A stretch of 64,000 nt of DNA from Ecdyonurus torrentis (taxonomy: Eukaryota; Arthropoda; Insecta; Ephemeroptera; Heptageniidae): contig OX439136.1 of NCBI GenBank assembly GCA_949318235.1, positions 5,601,509 through 5,665,508 on the forward strand, written 5' to 3'. Shown here piece after piece: positions 10,441 to 20,639 of this stretch. The notes under the pieces were generated by a model that was given only the letters and a program-made list of their open reading frames with translations, made no database searches and was not told the origin of the DNA. The translations under genes were made by a program, and so were the position numbers. The stretch's first letter is position 1. The number at the start of each line of letters is the position of its first letter.

Positions 10441-10989
10441 AAAATAATAAAATTAAAAAAAAAATCGTTTGTAGCATAGAGCCTTTCCTTTTTTTATATA
10501 TTTAGTATTAGTATTATTATAATTTTTCTTTTCGTTTTCTTCTTGTGCGTTTTTTTTATTATTATTATTATTATTATTTTTATAAATAATATAAGACACT
10601 ATATATTATTTTGCATTTTCTATTTGCAATATGGAAATAACAGATATTTAGATAGAGTTTTGCGTCAACTGAAATCTCACTCTGATTGCATTGAATGGCC
10701 ATAAGCTAATAGAAATATATTTTTAATTAAAATGTCTGTACACACTTTATCACTGTATAAAATTTTAGATTTTTCTTTCTTTACGCTTTTTAGTCGAATA
10801 CCAAAGTATAGCTCATGATTTTCCCGACTTAATGAAAACTTTAATGTATTATATTTTGTATATTTACTTATTTCAATATTATGATCTACCCAAAAGTTTT
10901 ATCAGTGAGATGATAAATTTGATGAGCATTGGACGATTAAAATTTAAACATATAGGTGTAGGTGTATTAATTATTCCAGCATCCACCCA

Positions 10990-11134
10990 CAGGGTCGGAC
11001 TGGAAATCAAGGGGCCTCGTCCGCAAAAGGGGTGTAACACCCTAGTTACGCCCCTTTTTGGGCCTTAGGGGCCTCCAAACTGGGAGGATCACGTCCGCAT
11101 TTGCGGACTTGCTCTCATGGCCAGTCCGAGACTG
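10990..11134. mobile_element. hAT-type MITE, 145 bp, with intact 8-bp TSD
   Basis: The ends CAGGGTCGGACTGG and CCAGTCCGAGACTG form a TIR of the CAGNG...GGACTGG type typical of hAT elements. The flanks are the identical octamer TCCACCCA (10982-10989 and 11135-11142), the duplication length hAT transposases make. The interior has GC-rich foldback words (CCGCAAAAGG, CCGCATTTGCGG). It has no coding capacity, so a transposase elsewhere must have moved it. Confidence 0.93.
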
Positions 11135-11186
11135 TCCACCCACCTCAATAATATTCTAAATGATGCTCTCGCTTTCTCTATCCGAT

Positions 11187-11496
11187 ATATAGGGTGTATG
11201 CGGATGACGTCATATTTATTGCGCTTGGAGGCCATACTGGAGTAGTGCCTAACATTGCTCAGCATAGGACAAACTTCATTTATTCCATTTTTCTTCGGGA
11301 AATAAGTTAATTTTTTTGTTCTTGTTATTTTTCTCACATACTTGAGATACTAATTCAACATATTTACAGCATCAATGCTCTCAAAAATATTGCATAGTGT
11401 TTTTAAACTGGCAAAATGAGTTATTTTCCTATGCCACCCATGTTATTGAGTTATCCAACATGGCGTCAACTTTAACATGAATGAATAGACCCTATA
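11187..11496 (-). mobile_element. Family I MITE, copy 2 (reversed)
   Basis: It is inverted relative to the other copies. The left end is ATATAGGGTGTATGCGGATG with the CRE at 11205-11212, then TTGCTCAGCATAGGACAAAC, and the right end GACCCTATA. Both TIRs are preserved. Confidence 0.88.
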
Positions 11497-11729
11497 GAAA
11501 CAAAATATTTACAAGTAAATATAAACATTCTATAATGATTCCTTATTGCATTGAAATTATAATATAATTCTATAAATAAAATCAAGACTATATAATAAAT
11601 AGATCATTAAAATACAATTAAAATAAATGACTAAATAATCGTTGTACTCTGACAAATGAAAACAATAGTTTTTCATGCAGTAGAACTGCTGTGAGGAGGC
11701 AGATTTATTGTAGTAAAATATGCTTCCAC

Positions 11730-11830
11730 TTTTAAATGCATATTAACTTTCAAATGGTATCATAAAATTTCCTAGTTTTATTTTTAGATTTTAAGATATG
11801 AGTGATTTAAATACAACTCTTAAGATGCCC
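11730..11830 (-). repeat. Dispersed repeat H', copy 3 (reversed fragment)
   Basis: TTAACTTTCAAATGGTATCA and TTTTTAGATTTTAAGATA are the reverse complements of the first third of the 4596-4830 copy. Confidence 0.6.
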
Positions 11831-11926
11831 ACTCGTCCAACCTTGTAAAAGGAAGTGAGGTATGACTTGAGTTTAACAAGTAACCAGAAGTTGACCACAC
11901 TCTAAAAAAAAAAGTGCATTACTTTA

Positions 11927-12077
11927 CACTCTGGCCAAAACAAGGTCGTTCGCGCCAAAAGCTGTATCCGCGGTGCTAAACCAATCAGAGAGCGTGTTAT
12001 AAAGCTACTAGCCAATCACAGTTGACTTTACACTGTTAATAACACTGTATCCGCTCGAACTAGTATTGGGAGAAGTG
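11927..12077. mobile_element. Family M MITE, copy 2, 151 bp, in family N arm
   Basis: The ends are CACTCTGGCC and GGGAGAAGTG, an imperfect TIR, flanked by TA on both sides (11925-11926, 12078-12079). The N arm reads continuously across it. TA duplication and CAC termini suggest a Tc1/mariner-type mobiliser. It contains CGCGCCAAAAGC and CCAATCA twice. Confidence 0.88.
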
Positions 12078-12149
12078 TAGTTACGAATGTGATAACTTAT
12101 TTAAAAAAATAAATTAGATAAACACTTTTGAGTTATTATGAGCAGCTAA

Positions 12150-12372
12150 AATGTGCTTTTCAATAAAAATAAACACGAAATGGGATCTTCAAAACTGTTG
12201 ACAATTTTTACCAGAATGTTAATGTAGCCCCACGAGAGAGCGTGAAAAAAACTGTAAAGTATATGTAATTTAAGTGACTTTTCATGTTTATGACGTCAGA
12301 AACATGCAAAAATTAATATAAAAATGTTGTGCGGGTTGCATAAATCGAAATTTCTGATCACTGCTATAAGAT
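12150..12372 (+). mobile_element. Family F MITE fragment, copy 2, in family N loop
   Basis: The body matches the other F copies from AATAAACACGAAATGGGATC to CTGATCACTGCTAT, with the CRE at 12291-12298. Both F termini are missing. Confidence 0.8.
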
Positions 12373-12472
12373 CATATATTTTTTATATAATTATAAGTAA
12401 AAATGATTATATCTTAAATAAGTTATTCAATATTATTCGTAACTGAAGTAATACATCTTTCCATAGAATGTG

Positions 12473-14415
12473 TTAAAATTGAAGAATAAAATAGATATGA
12501 ATATGGATGTAGAAATATCATTCTCTTACTAGTTTAACTATATAGACATATTAGACGTCACAAATGTGTATATAAATTAATATTTAATGGCGTATAGGTC
12601 AAATTACTACTATATATAAAAGACATTAAAAGACGATTAGTTTATTATTAATAATATTTATATAATAATATAATATCATGCAACTTCTTTATAACCTATA
12701 ATTTTCTATATTAAATTGATTTGAAAAAAAAAACTTATTTTTTTTTGTTATGTTTTATAGAATTTTATTCTTTACGAGTGCTAGTATAATAAATAAAAGT
12801 TGAAATTTTATATTTTTATAGTTTTGTTCGTGCATTGAATTTATTTCAAAACGTGACTTCAGACTTTTTATTCATAACATTTCATGTTCAAATTTTGAAA
12901 ATTGTATTAAAGTAACAAAATTTTCCTTTTTTTTTTATGTAAAGTAATATTTTAAGGGTGAAAAACCTTTTTTTTTTTTTTAAATTTGTGTGACTTTTTT
13001 CAATAAATGTTTATGTTCAATGGATATCGTGTTCATATATAATTTTCTAAAGTTGTCATATCCATTGATCTTGAAAATTTTTTTTTGAAAACTATTAGAT
13101 TATAGGGTCAACTTTTTATTATTATTATTAGTTTAAACACAAAAAGTGAAATAACTTTTGAATTTAGCACATATATTTCATATTATATTTATATCCTTTG
13201 ACACGAAATTAAATTAATTACACAATTTATGTTATATTTGGTATTTAGAAATGTTTTTAAATTCAAGTAAGTTGGTATTTTACATAAATGAATTCTATGC
13301 TCAAAACAAACAAATAAATGAAGAGATGGAACCATCATACTGTACAGTATACACCTATAAAATATAGAAATAAAAATGTCCCTTAAACATTTTTGCACAT
13401 TCACATTTATTCATATTTATTTATCCATCCTGTTTTGATAAAATTGAGCATCTGTTTGCCCATTTGAATAACATTGATTTTGAATTTCGCAACAAAATAA
13501 AAATTGTTAAATATAATTGCGAGAAATGTTTATGGGAAGTACGAAGAAATTGTATTTGATGATTTGAATTGCTTTTTGTAAAAAGGATATTCATTCAAAA
13601 GTAATTTTAAAAATATTTTGCAACCAGTTTTTCGAAAAAAGGGGGCGCGCCAGGTCTGAGGTGAACTTGAAAATTGTATGTTACAATATTCTTGTCTTTC
13701 TTGTCTTGTAACTGTTTCAAAATTCTTGTTTCAACACAAATTTTATATTGTATGCCTTAATGTTTTTTGTTTTCTTTTTTTTTTTTAATATAAATTTTAA
13801 GGCTAAAAATTGAGCATAGAAGTATAATATACTTTTAACTATAAAAGTTGGATAATAGGTCATATATATATTATATAATATACTACACCATACAACCACA
13901 CAATTGCAACATTTTTTCTATATATATATAGTTTAACTCATTTTAGATATGCAATCATTATATTGATCGATATGCAATTTCTTTTAATGATTCCTTATTA
14001 ATTCTGATATCTAGAGCATTATTAATGATTTTGCATAAAGTATAAAAAATATGTATATTATTCATCTCATTATTATTTTCTTATAGTATAAATAAAGTTT
14101 AAATTTATACTATATGGACTTTGGTATTTAGTAATAAATTATTTCTCGTTTCATCACTGTTTGATGTGATTTGATATTGACATTTTTTTTTAATGAATGC
14201 GAGGCCCTACGCACGCCGTAATCAGTAACGAATCAGTTTCATAAAGTTCCACACTATTTGCTAGTTTTAATGTATACATGAAGCTTTATGCATGATCGCA
14301 TGCACAAACCTACGCCTACATATATTTGAGGCTGACTAATTGTGGCGGATCTTCAGGCTATAGGCACATTAGGTTCTGCCTGGACAAAGGTTTTAGAGTA
14401 TAAAAGAAAAAGAAT
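12473..14415. other. AT-rich DNA, no gene seen
   Basis: Nearly 2 kb of AT-rich sequence without an informative ORF or repeat match. The frames at 13189-13404 and 13717-13899 (both minus) have no motif. A GC-rich GGGGGCGCGCC word lies near 13641. Confidence 0.5.
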
Positions 14416-14437
14416 GAGAGAGAGAGAGAGAGAGAAA
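14416..14437. repeat. (GA)n microsatellite, short
   Basis: About 11 GA units. Confidence 0.95.
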
Positions 14438-14568
14438 AAAAAGCATACAATTTCGTTTCAAGTGCATTATTTTACAATTTTTTTTCCCACCATAATTATA
14501 GCCGTAAATTAAACGTCTCAATAAAAATCAAATTTGTATGCATATAGCATATACAAAAATTGTATATC

Positions 14569-14586
14569 CCCCCCCCCCCCCCCCCC
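14569..14586. repeat. Poly-C tract
   Basis: An uninterrupted run of about 18 C in AT-rich DNA. Confidence 0.95.
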
Positions 14587-14829
14587 GGTATGTAAAGGAA
14601 AAAATTAATCTACCTACCTACTCATTTAGACCACGGTATGCCACTTTAAGGCGGTGGGGGACCGACTTGGACCGGAAATCGCTAAAAGAAGAACTCTATT
14701 TTCCCAATAATTTTTTGTACATGATTTAATTCCAATAAATCAAACACTATAATTATCAAATAAAATCAAGTAAATTTAAAAAATATATTTTTATACCAAA
14801 TAAAATTTTAATTATATTTTTAATTTTAA

Positions 14830-15045
14830 AAAAGTTTCTAATTTGACTAAAATTTGTCGCTCAAATTTAAATTTCCACATTTACATGTTATCTTTAAAGT
14901 GTAACAACTTAAATATTTGATCGTGTTTTCACATGTTTGACATAACACATAACTAAATTTTTAAGTAACATTTCTTCTTTACTTTGTGTTATTATTATTA
15001 TTATTCGCAACCGTCCTTGTTTGCGAGATATCAGTCGGTCACCTA
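14830..15045 (+). repeat. Dispersed repeat AA, copy 2
   Basis: The partner of 2340-2550, ending with GCGAGATATCAGTCGGTCACC. Confidence 0.7.
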
Positions 15046-15160
15046 CCCCGGTTTCGGTTTCGGTCACATCCACTTTTGTCTCTACTTACTACGCATGCGC
15101 ACTATGTTAAAAAGGAAGCATATATAAGCTAAATTCCTTAAAGTCAGTCTCAAATCAATA
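15046..15160. mobile_element. Family E fragment
   Basis: TTTCGGTCACATCCACTTTT, then TACTTACTACGCATGCGCA and AAAGTCAGTCTCAAA match sub-units of the E element at 18797-19165. The right half is degraded. Confidence 0.65.
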
Positions 15161-15955
15161 AAAAAAAGAGGTTAAAATTTTTAATTTTAGATCTACAGTC
15201 GGGAGAAGCTAACAATGCTTTCAGTTGGTTTAAAAATCCAACAATCGATTATTTTTAACATACAAAGAATACAAACTAGTACGCTATTTTGGGTGATTGT
15301 TCAAAAGGTTGAAATATCGCCCAATATTGTTAGAATCTCGGTATATATACTTTATGAGCTGTTAATTTATCAAAAAAATATTGGATCATATTGATAAAAC
15401 ATTATAAAATAAAGTACTTTGATCATTAATTCAAAATATTTTTTTCCCCATTAAGATACAAACATAGAATAAAAAAAAATTATATAATATGTTATTAAAA
15501 AAAAATATTTAGTACTAATAAAAATTCTACATCACGTCTTTTAAAATGACTAATGACCTTCTCTATATTTTATAACGGTCATTTATCTCAATATTTTGAG
15601 ATGTCAAAAAAATTACATGAAAATCGAAGTAGGAAAACACTGCTACATAGAGATTAAAATTCTTTAACAAATATTTGCATACCTTGATTAATAAAATTGA
15701 TGAACCGGCGAGTATATACATATAGTATACATATAATATGTTCACAGGAAAAATATTAGTTCATTTCTACCTAGATTAATGTTGATTTTTAAATTTAGTT
15801 AAAAACTATATATTATGTTGATTTTAAAAGTTTTCATGTTTATTAACAATATTTATTTATTTGTAAATATTGACTTTTTTTTCTACCATTAAGGTGGAGA
15901 CAGCGGTCAAAGTTTCGCGTTTTTATTGTGACAGCGATAGTAAACTAGCTCTCTA

Positions 15956-16385
15956 GGCCGGCGCAGCCGTCAATCGGTCTCGGAGCGACAGTGAGCGATA
16001 GCTATCGCTCGATTCCTATTGGCTGTTAGTTTTGGATAACGGTGCATGCAGTCGCAAATTTAACTCTGTCGGCCCGTGCGAAAAAGTACGACAAAGTTAG
16101 AAATTTTCTAACTTTTTGCGATAACTCGCGCGACCGCATCCAATAGAATGTGTGCGATTAAGCAAAGCGAGCGACAGCCAATGAAGCAGTGTAACGTCAC
16201 ATATCAAACGCATGCGCAGTGCCGGTAAGCTAGCGCTCGGGCTCTCTCGGGCTGACTCGGGAATTCTCAATCGGACTTGTAAACATGCTCCGATAACATG
16301 ACGGCTGCGCTACCTTATCGGACGGAGCCAATCGGTCTCCAATCGGTTCTTTTCGCACCGGGTCCGATTGACGGCTGCGCCGGCC
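15956..16385. repeat. D module 1, TIR-bounded
   Basis: It runs from GGCCGGCGCAGCCGTCAATC to the inverted GATTGACGGCTGCGCCGGCC. It includes the palindrome GAGCGATAGCTATCGCTC, the foldback TTAGAAATTTTCTAA, CCAATGAAGCAGTG and CGCATGCGCAGTGCCGG. Confidence 0.9.
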
Positions 16386-16390
16386 TTTAA

Positions 16391-16840
16391 GGCCGGCGCA
16401 GCCGTCAATCGGTCTCGGAGCGACAGTGAGCGATAGCTATCGCTCGATTCCTATTGGCTGTTAGTTTTGGATAACGGTGCATGCAGTCGCAAATTTAACT
16501 CTGTCGGCCCGTGCGAAAAAGTCCGACAAAGTTAGAAAATTTCTAACTTTTTGCGACAACGCGCGCGACCGCTTCCAATAGAATGTGTGCGATTCAGCAA
16601 AGCGAGCGACAGCCAATGAAAAAGTGTAACGTCACATATCAAGCACATGCGCAGTGCCGGAAAGCTAGCGCTCGGGCTCACTCGGGCTGACTCGGGCTGA
16701 CTCGGGCTGACTCGGGAATTCTCAATCGGACTTGTAACCATGCTCCGATAACATGACGGCTGCGCTACCTTATCGGACGGAGCTAATCGCTCTCCAATCG
16801 GTTCTTTTCGCACCGGAACCGATTGACGGCTGCGCCGGCC
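16391..16840. repeat. D module 2, TIR-bounded
   Basis: The same order as module 1 with the same inverted ends, separated from it by TTTAA. It differs by three extra CTCGGGCTGA-type units near 16690-16715. Confidence 0.9.
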
Positions 16841-16845
16841 TTTAA

Positions 16846-17275
16846 GGCCGGCGCAGCCGTCAATCGGTCTCGGAGCGACAGTGAGCGATAGCTATCGCTC
16901 GATTCCTATTGGCTGTTAGTTTTGGATAACGGTGCATGCAGTCGCAAATTTAACTCTGTCGGCCCGTGCGAAAAAGTACGACAAAGTTAGAAATTTTCTA
17001 ACTTTTTGCGATAACTCGCGCGACCGCATCCAATAGAATGTGTGCGATTAAGCAAAGCGAGCGACAGCCAATGAAGCAGTGTAACGTCACATATCAAACG
17101 CATGCGCAGTGCCGGTAAGCTAGCGCTCGGGCTCTCTCGGGCTGGCTCGGGAATTCTCAGTCGGACTTGTAAACATGCTCCGATAACATGACGGCTGCGC
17201 TACCTTATCGGACGGAGCCAATCGCTCTCCAATCGGTTCTTTTCGCACCGGGACCGATTGACGGCTGCGCCGGCC
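16846..17275. repeat. D module 3, TIR-bounded
   Basis: Nearly identical to module 1, closer than either is to module 2 (for example GCGATAACTCGCGCGACC and GCAGTGCCGGTAAGC are shared by 1 and 3 only). It is separated from module 2 by TTTAA. Confidence 0.9.
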
Positions 17276-17304
17276 TAATGATTGGCTAGCGGGTTTACGC
17301 GCTA

Positions 17305-17660
17305 AGGCCGACGCAGCCGTCAGTCGGTCTTTTTGCGACAAGGACCGTTAGAGTGCGCTAGAGTTAGGATTGGTCTAACTTTTTGCGCAAAGCCAATCGG
17401 GAGCCAGCGATAGTTGTCGCACGGTTATCGCTCCAGGCAGCAATTGACGGCGCATTTCTTTAACTTTTGCGGTAGCGGTAATGCGCTTCGCATAAGTTAG
17501 ACTTCACCTAACTTTTGCGAAAACAATAAGAATGCGGTATGACGTCGGCCAATCAGATGCGCCACACCAAGACCACAGCTGGGCCACAGAGGCATCGGCA
17601 GATGACATTCGTAATATGTCCCGCGCAAATTCAAGCCAATTTTTAAACTCCTGTGTGCTT
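17305..17660. repeat. D module 4, diverged and 3'-truncated
   Basis: It begins AAGGCCGACGCAGCCGTCAG and keeps the order of motifs (CCAATCGG, the TAACTTTTTGCG pair, GATAGTTGTCGC), but lacks the closing inverted end. TGACGTCGGCCAATCAGATG occurs near 17540. Confidence 0.7.
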
Positions 17661-18055
17661 TGTGTTAAATCTTGTTAATAATAAGGTCTGATATAAAATT
17701 TTTAGTGTGTAATTAATTTTTTCAAGACTAAAAATAAATGCAAATCGTTAATTTTGCTTAAAAACCTCTATTATTAATTTATTAATCTTGTCTCTTTTTG
17801 TCAGGGGCATGGTCCTCCATTTTAAATGGCCGTTTATCACAAAACTTTAGGGGGTAAAAATTTGACCGCTGTTTGCTCAGCTATCGCAGTCACATTTTAA
17901 TGGAAATGCGATTGCGATAATTTGACCACTATTTCCACCTTGATAGAAAATATATATAATAATATAAAGTTATTGAAAATAATGTTAAAAGTAATCAAAA
18001 ATCACTATTTTATCTATTTTAACCACTTTGTTCATTATTTATCTATGTCATTTAA

Positions 18056-18670
18056 GATATAAGATATAAGATAAGATATAAGATTTTATTACGTTCTATG
18101 TCTTTACAGAGTAGAACAAGTCAAATAACACAAAATACATCAACAAAAAATAACATGTAGAATCACTATATGGCTGTTACACAGGATATTAATAAAAAAA
18201 AAAATAATAATAGTAATAATAATAAGGAAAAACTTAGGCTAGTTATACTTAACGTTATTACATGCAAGAAAATCAGCGACACTATAAAACATATTGTCAA
18301 GCAGGTATCTCTGGACCATTCTTTTAAAAGAAACATAAGAATCACAATCTTTTATATTATTAGGGAGTGCATTATATAAAAAAGGAATACAATATTCAGG
18401 ACCCTTTTGGCTAAGAGACATCCTCTTTTTTTCAACATAATAGCCCCCATTATTTCTAGTCTCGTAGGAATGGACGCTATGAACCGTTCTGAACCATGAT
18501 GGATATCTCCTCAAAAATTTTACACATTCATAAATAAATATTGAAGGCAATGGTAAGATATCCAGTTCTAAAAAATGTGGACGACATGACATTGGGGGGT
18601 ATGTACCAAACATGGTTCTCACTGCCCGCTTTTGCATAACAAAAACGTCGCTTGTATTAAATTGTTGCAT
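18056..18670 (-). pseudogene. 5'-truncated LINE: reverse-transcriptase ORF C-terminus and 3' tail
   Basis: The minus-strand frame 18239-18670 (143 codons) has the signature of the C-terminus of insect Jockey/CR1-like ORF2 proteins downstream of the polymerase: VMQKRAVRTMFG near residue 11, then CRPHFLELDILPLPSIFIYE, YETRNN, and a late FKRMVQRYLL. No polymerase catalytic motif is present because the element is cut at its 5' end, the usual result of incomplete target-primed reverse transcription. After the stop, about 180 bp of 3' sequence ends (towards 18056) in tandem ATCTTAT-type units, a repeat tail typical of such LINEs. The open frame suggests a fairly young insertion. Confidence 0.82.
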
Positions 18671-18796
18671 TGAGTGTTCTTATTAATCTTATCTAAAATG
18701 TATGTATTTGTCAAGACAAATTATTAGCTTCAAACACGTAAAAATGTATCGAGTATCATAATATACTATAGTAACTAACTTTTTTTATTATTATTA

Positions 18797-19165
18797 AATT
18801 ATTATTATTGACTAATAACTAATAAGTAATAAAGGAACAACTGTTTTGAGGCTGACTATTGACTGATAAAGGAACAAATGTTTTAAAGACGACTATAAGC
18901 GATTTCGGTCACATCCCCTTTCGTTTTTACTTACTACGCATGCGCAGAACGTCGAAACGGAAGCGGATGTGAGCAAAATTGCTTATATAGTCAGCCTTAA
19001 AACAGTTGTTTCTTAATTATTCAATAAGCAATTTCACTCACATCCACTTCCGTTTCAACGTAATGCGCATGCGTAGTAGATATAGAAACAGAAGCGGATG
19101 TGATCGAAATCACTTAAAGTCAGCTTCAAAACAGTTGTTCCTTTATTAGTCAATTATTATTATAA
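18797..19165. mobile_element. Family E foldback with two internal palindromes
   Basis: The outer ends ATTATTATTGACTAATAA and TTATTAGTCAATTATTAT are inverted, followed inwards by AAAGGAACAACTGTTTTGAG and its reverse match. Inside are two sub-units of about 100 bp, each itself palindromic, running from GATTTCGGTCACATCC to GGATGTGAGCAAAATTGC. Each is centred near a GCATGCGC word (18938 and 19066). It is non-coding. Confidence 0.82.
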
Positions 19166-19179
19166 TAGCTTTTTGAATG

Positions 19180-19412
19180 CACGGAAAACATAAATTTGTT
19201 AAATTATTTAGTTAACTCTTCAGTACAAATCAATAAATTGGTTAAAAAAAAAAAAAGTTTGAACAATAACTCAATTGTTATAGTGTAAATGTTATTTCTT
19301 CAGTGGAAAATAGTTAGCTCTTTAAATCTTAAAAAATCTTTGTTTAAATCTAACAAATTTATTCTGAAAAACGTCTAAATAGTAACTTTTTATTTACTTT
19401 TTATTTTCTGTG
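19180..19412 (+). mobile_element. Family V MITE, copy 1
   Basis: The ends are CACGGAAAACATAAATTTG and TTTTCTGTG. It matches 33743-33958 along its length (CTCTTCAGTACAAATCAATA, GTCTAAATAGTAACTTTTTA). Confidence 0.78.
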
Positions 19413-19479
19413 CATTATACAAAATGATTTAGGATAACTTTTAGGGGCTCTATACCTGTAATATAAGGGTATGATGCAT

Positions 19480-19595
19480 TGAATCTATATATTACGTAAT
19501 TTATGCTGCATTGAATATTACTATGTATTGTAGAACACAAACGCTGCTAATTTGTAATAACATAAGTATAATTGTGCTGAACATCTTAACTATAT
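19480..19595 (+). repeat. Family W repeat, copy 2
   Basis: TACGTAATTTATGCTGCATTG recurs at 37330-37355, and AATTGTGCTGAACAT is also shared with that copy. Confidence 0.55.
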
Positions 19596-19962
19596 GCTAT
19601 GTCGTATAATCGCTTCACTTGTAGATTTTTTTTTCTCTGTCTCCGTCTCTCTCTCTCTCTGTCTCTCTATTTCATGCTTGTCAGTTCTTTTTTTCCTTTC
19701 TTTCCATTCTGCATTTACCATATACATATATTATGTATTGTATATTATTATGTATAATTATGTGTTTGTATATATATTGTATAATGTACAGGGGCGGATC
19801 CAGGGGGGGGGCGGTGGGAGCGACCGCCCCCCCCAAACGGCCCACGTGGGTGGAAAAAAATGAGCAAAAGTTGAAAAAAATTTGGTCAAAAAAATTTTTT
19901 TTGCGCCTTCGGCGCAACTTTTATTGCTGGATAAGCGTTTGAATCCTGACTACAGTAAATAC

Positions 19963-20467
19963 CAGACATGGGCATGAGCGTCTTGTTTGAGCGACGCTCA
20001 CGTGAGCGCGCTCAAAAATTGAGAGCGGAGCGGGAGCGTCGCTCATTTATTAGGGTCGCGAGCGTGAGCGCGAGCGCGATTAAAATGTTGTGAAAAGAGC
20101 GACTTGATCGTGCCTTATTTTTTGCTTTGAGGAATACAAAATGAGAAACCTAAAATATAGTAATTTATGTGGTTCGATTTATGAAATGTCTAATTTTTGC
20201 AAATTAATCAATTAATATACCTTCTACCACAGTTAAAATTGCGGTATAAGCTATTTCCTAATCACTAGAACGGTCCAGCTAAGAGTCACACCCACATTTT
20301 TAAGACTTAAAGGAGTGACATAAGAGCGCGCTCATAAAATTCAAGAGCGTGAGCGTGAGCACGCTCATAAGTTAAATTGTGAGCGCATAGCGTGAGCGCG
20401 ATCAGTTACGTGATCGCGAGCGCGGAGCGCGAGCGTGCTCATATTTAAAGAGCGCTGGCCATGTCTG
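19963..20467. mobile_element. Second hAT-type element, 505 bp, nested
   Basis: The ends CAGACATGGGCATGAGCG and the inverted CGCTGGCCATGTCTG are flanked by the perfect octamer GTAAATAC (19955-19962, 20468-20475). Both sub-terminal zones are packed with GAGCG/CGCTC words in both orientations (19985-20075 and 20325-20455), a large imperfect hairpin that could serve as transposase sub-terminal sites. It is non-coding. Confidence 0.93.
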
Positions 20468-20595
20468 GTAAATACAGTATAACCAAAAATAATATTTTTA
20501 ACATCCCCTAGTTGTCATGTCATCAGGGTAATATATCAGAGATATAGTTCTGTTAATACTTGGACATCCACGAAATATTTTGCTCGCGATAAGAA

Positions 20596-20598
<3 letters not shown>

Positions 20599-20637
<39 letters not shown>
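20599..20637. repeat. Poly-A tract
   Basis: About 39 A in a row, inside the 1.4-kb hAT element. Confidence 0.95.

Positions 20638-20639
<2 letters not shown>

Larger units (their letters stand above)
11898..12472. mobile_element. Family N MITE, copy 4, carrying two nested insertions
   Basis: The left arm starts CACTCTAAAA and GTGCATTACTTTA, is interrupted by the M element (11927-12077), resumes with GTTACGAATGTGATAACTT, is interrupted in its loop by F sequence (about 12150-12372), and finishes with TTCGTAACTGAAGTAATACA. Joined mentally, this is the same palindromic layout as the intact copy at 29974-30264. Confidence 0.85.
15891..17942. mobile_element. Composite GC-rich TIR element D (about 2.05 kb)
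   Basis: The outer ends are inverted: AAGGTGGAGACAGCGGTCAAA with TGTGACAGCGATAG on the left, and CTATCGCAGTCACA with TTTGACCACTATTTCCACCTT on the right. Inside are three tandem modules (15956, 16391, 16846) and a diverged fourth (17305). The block is far richer in G+C than its surroundings and changes abruptly at both borders. The minus-strand frames at 16532-16813 and 17120-17341 fall in repeated sequence and have no motif. It appears to be a non-autonomous transposon in which a smaller TIR element has multiplied. Confidence 0.8.

Noticed and set aside
15956..17275. CRISPR-like array
   Set aside because: Units of about 440 bp with their own inverted ends are not repeat/spacer units, and the DNA is eukaryotic.
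16532..17341. Minus-strand ORFs of 93 and 73 codons in the GC-rich block
   Set aside because: They lie in tandem TIR modules, are only partly shared between modules, and have no domain. High GC lowers stop frequency.
19594..19942. Overlapping ORFs at the left end of the hAT element
   Set aside because: They combine CT-rich sequence and the G/C-rich TIR. No transposase motif (such as the hAT dimerisation region) is present.
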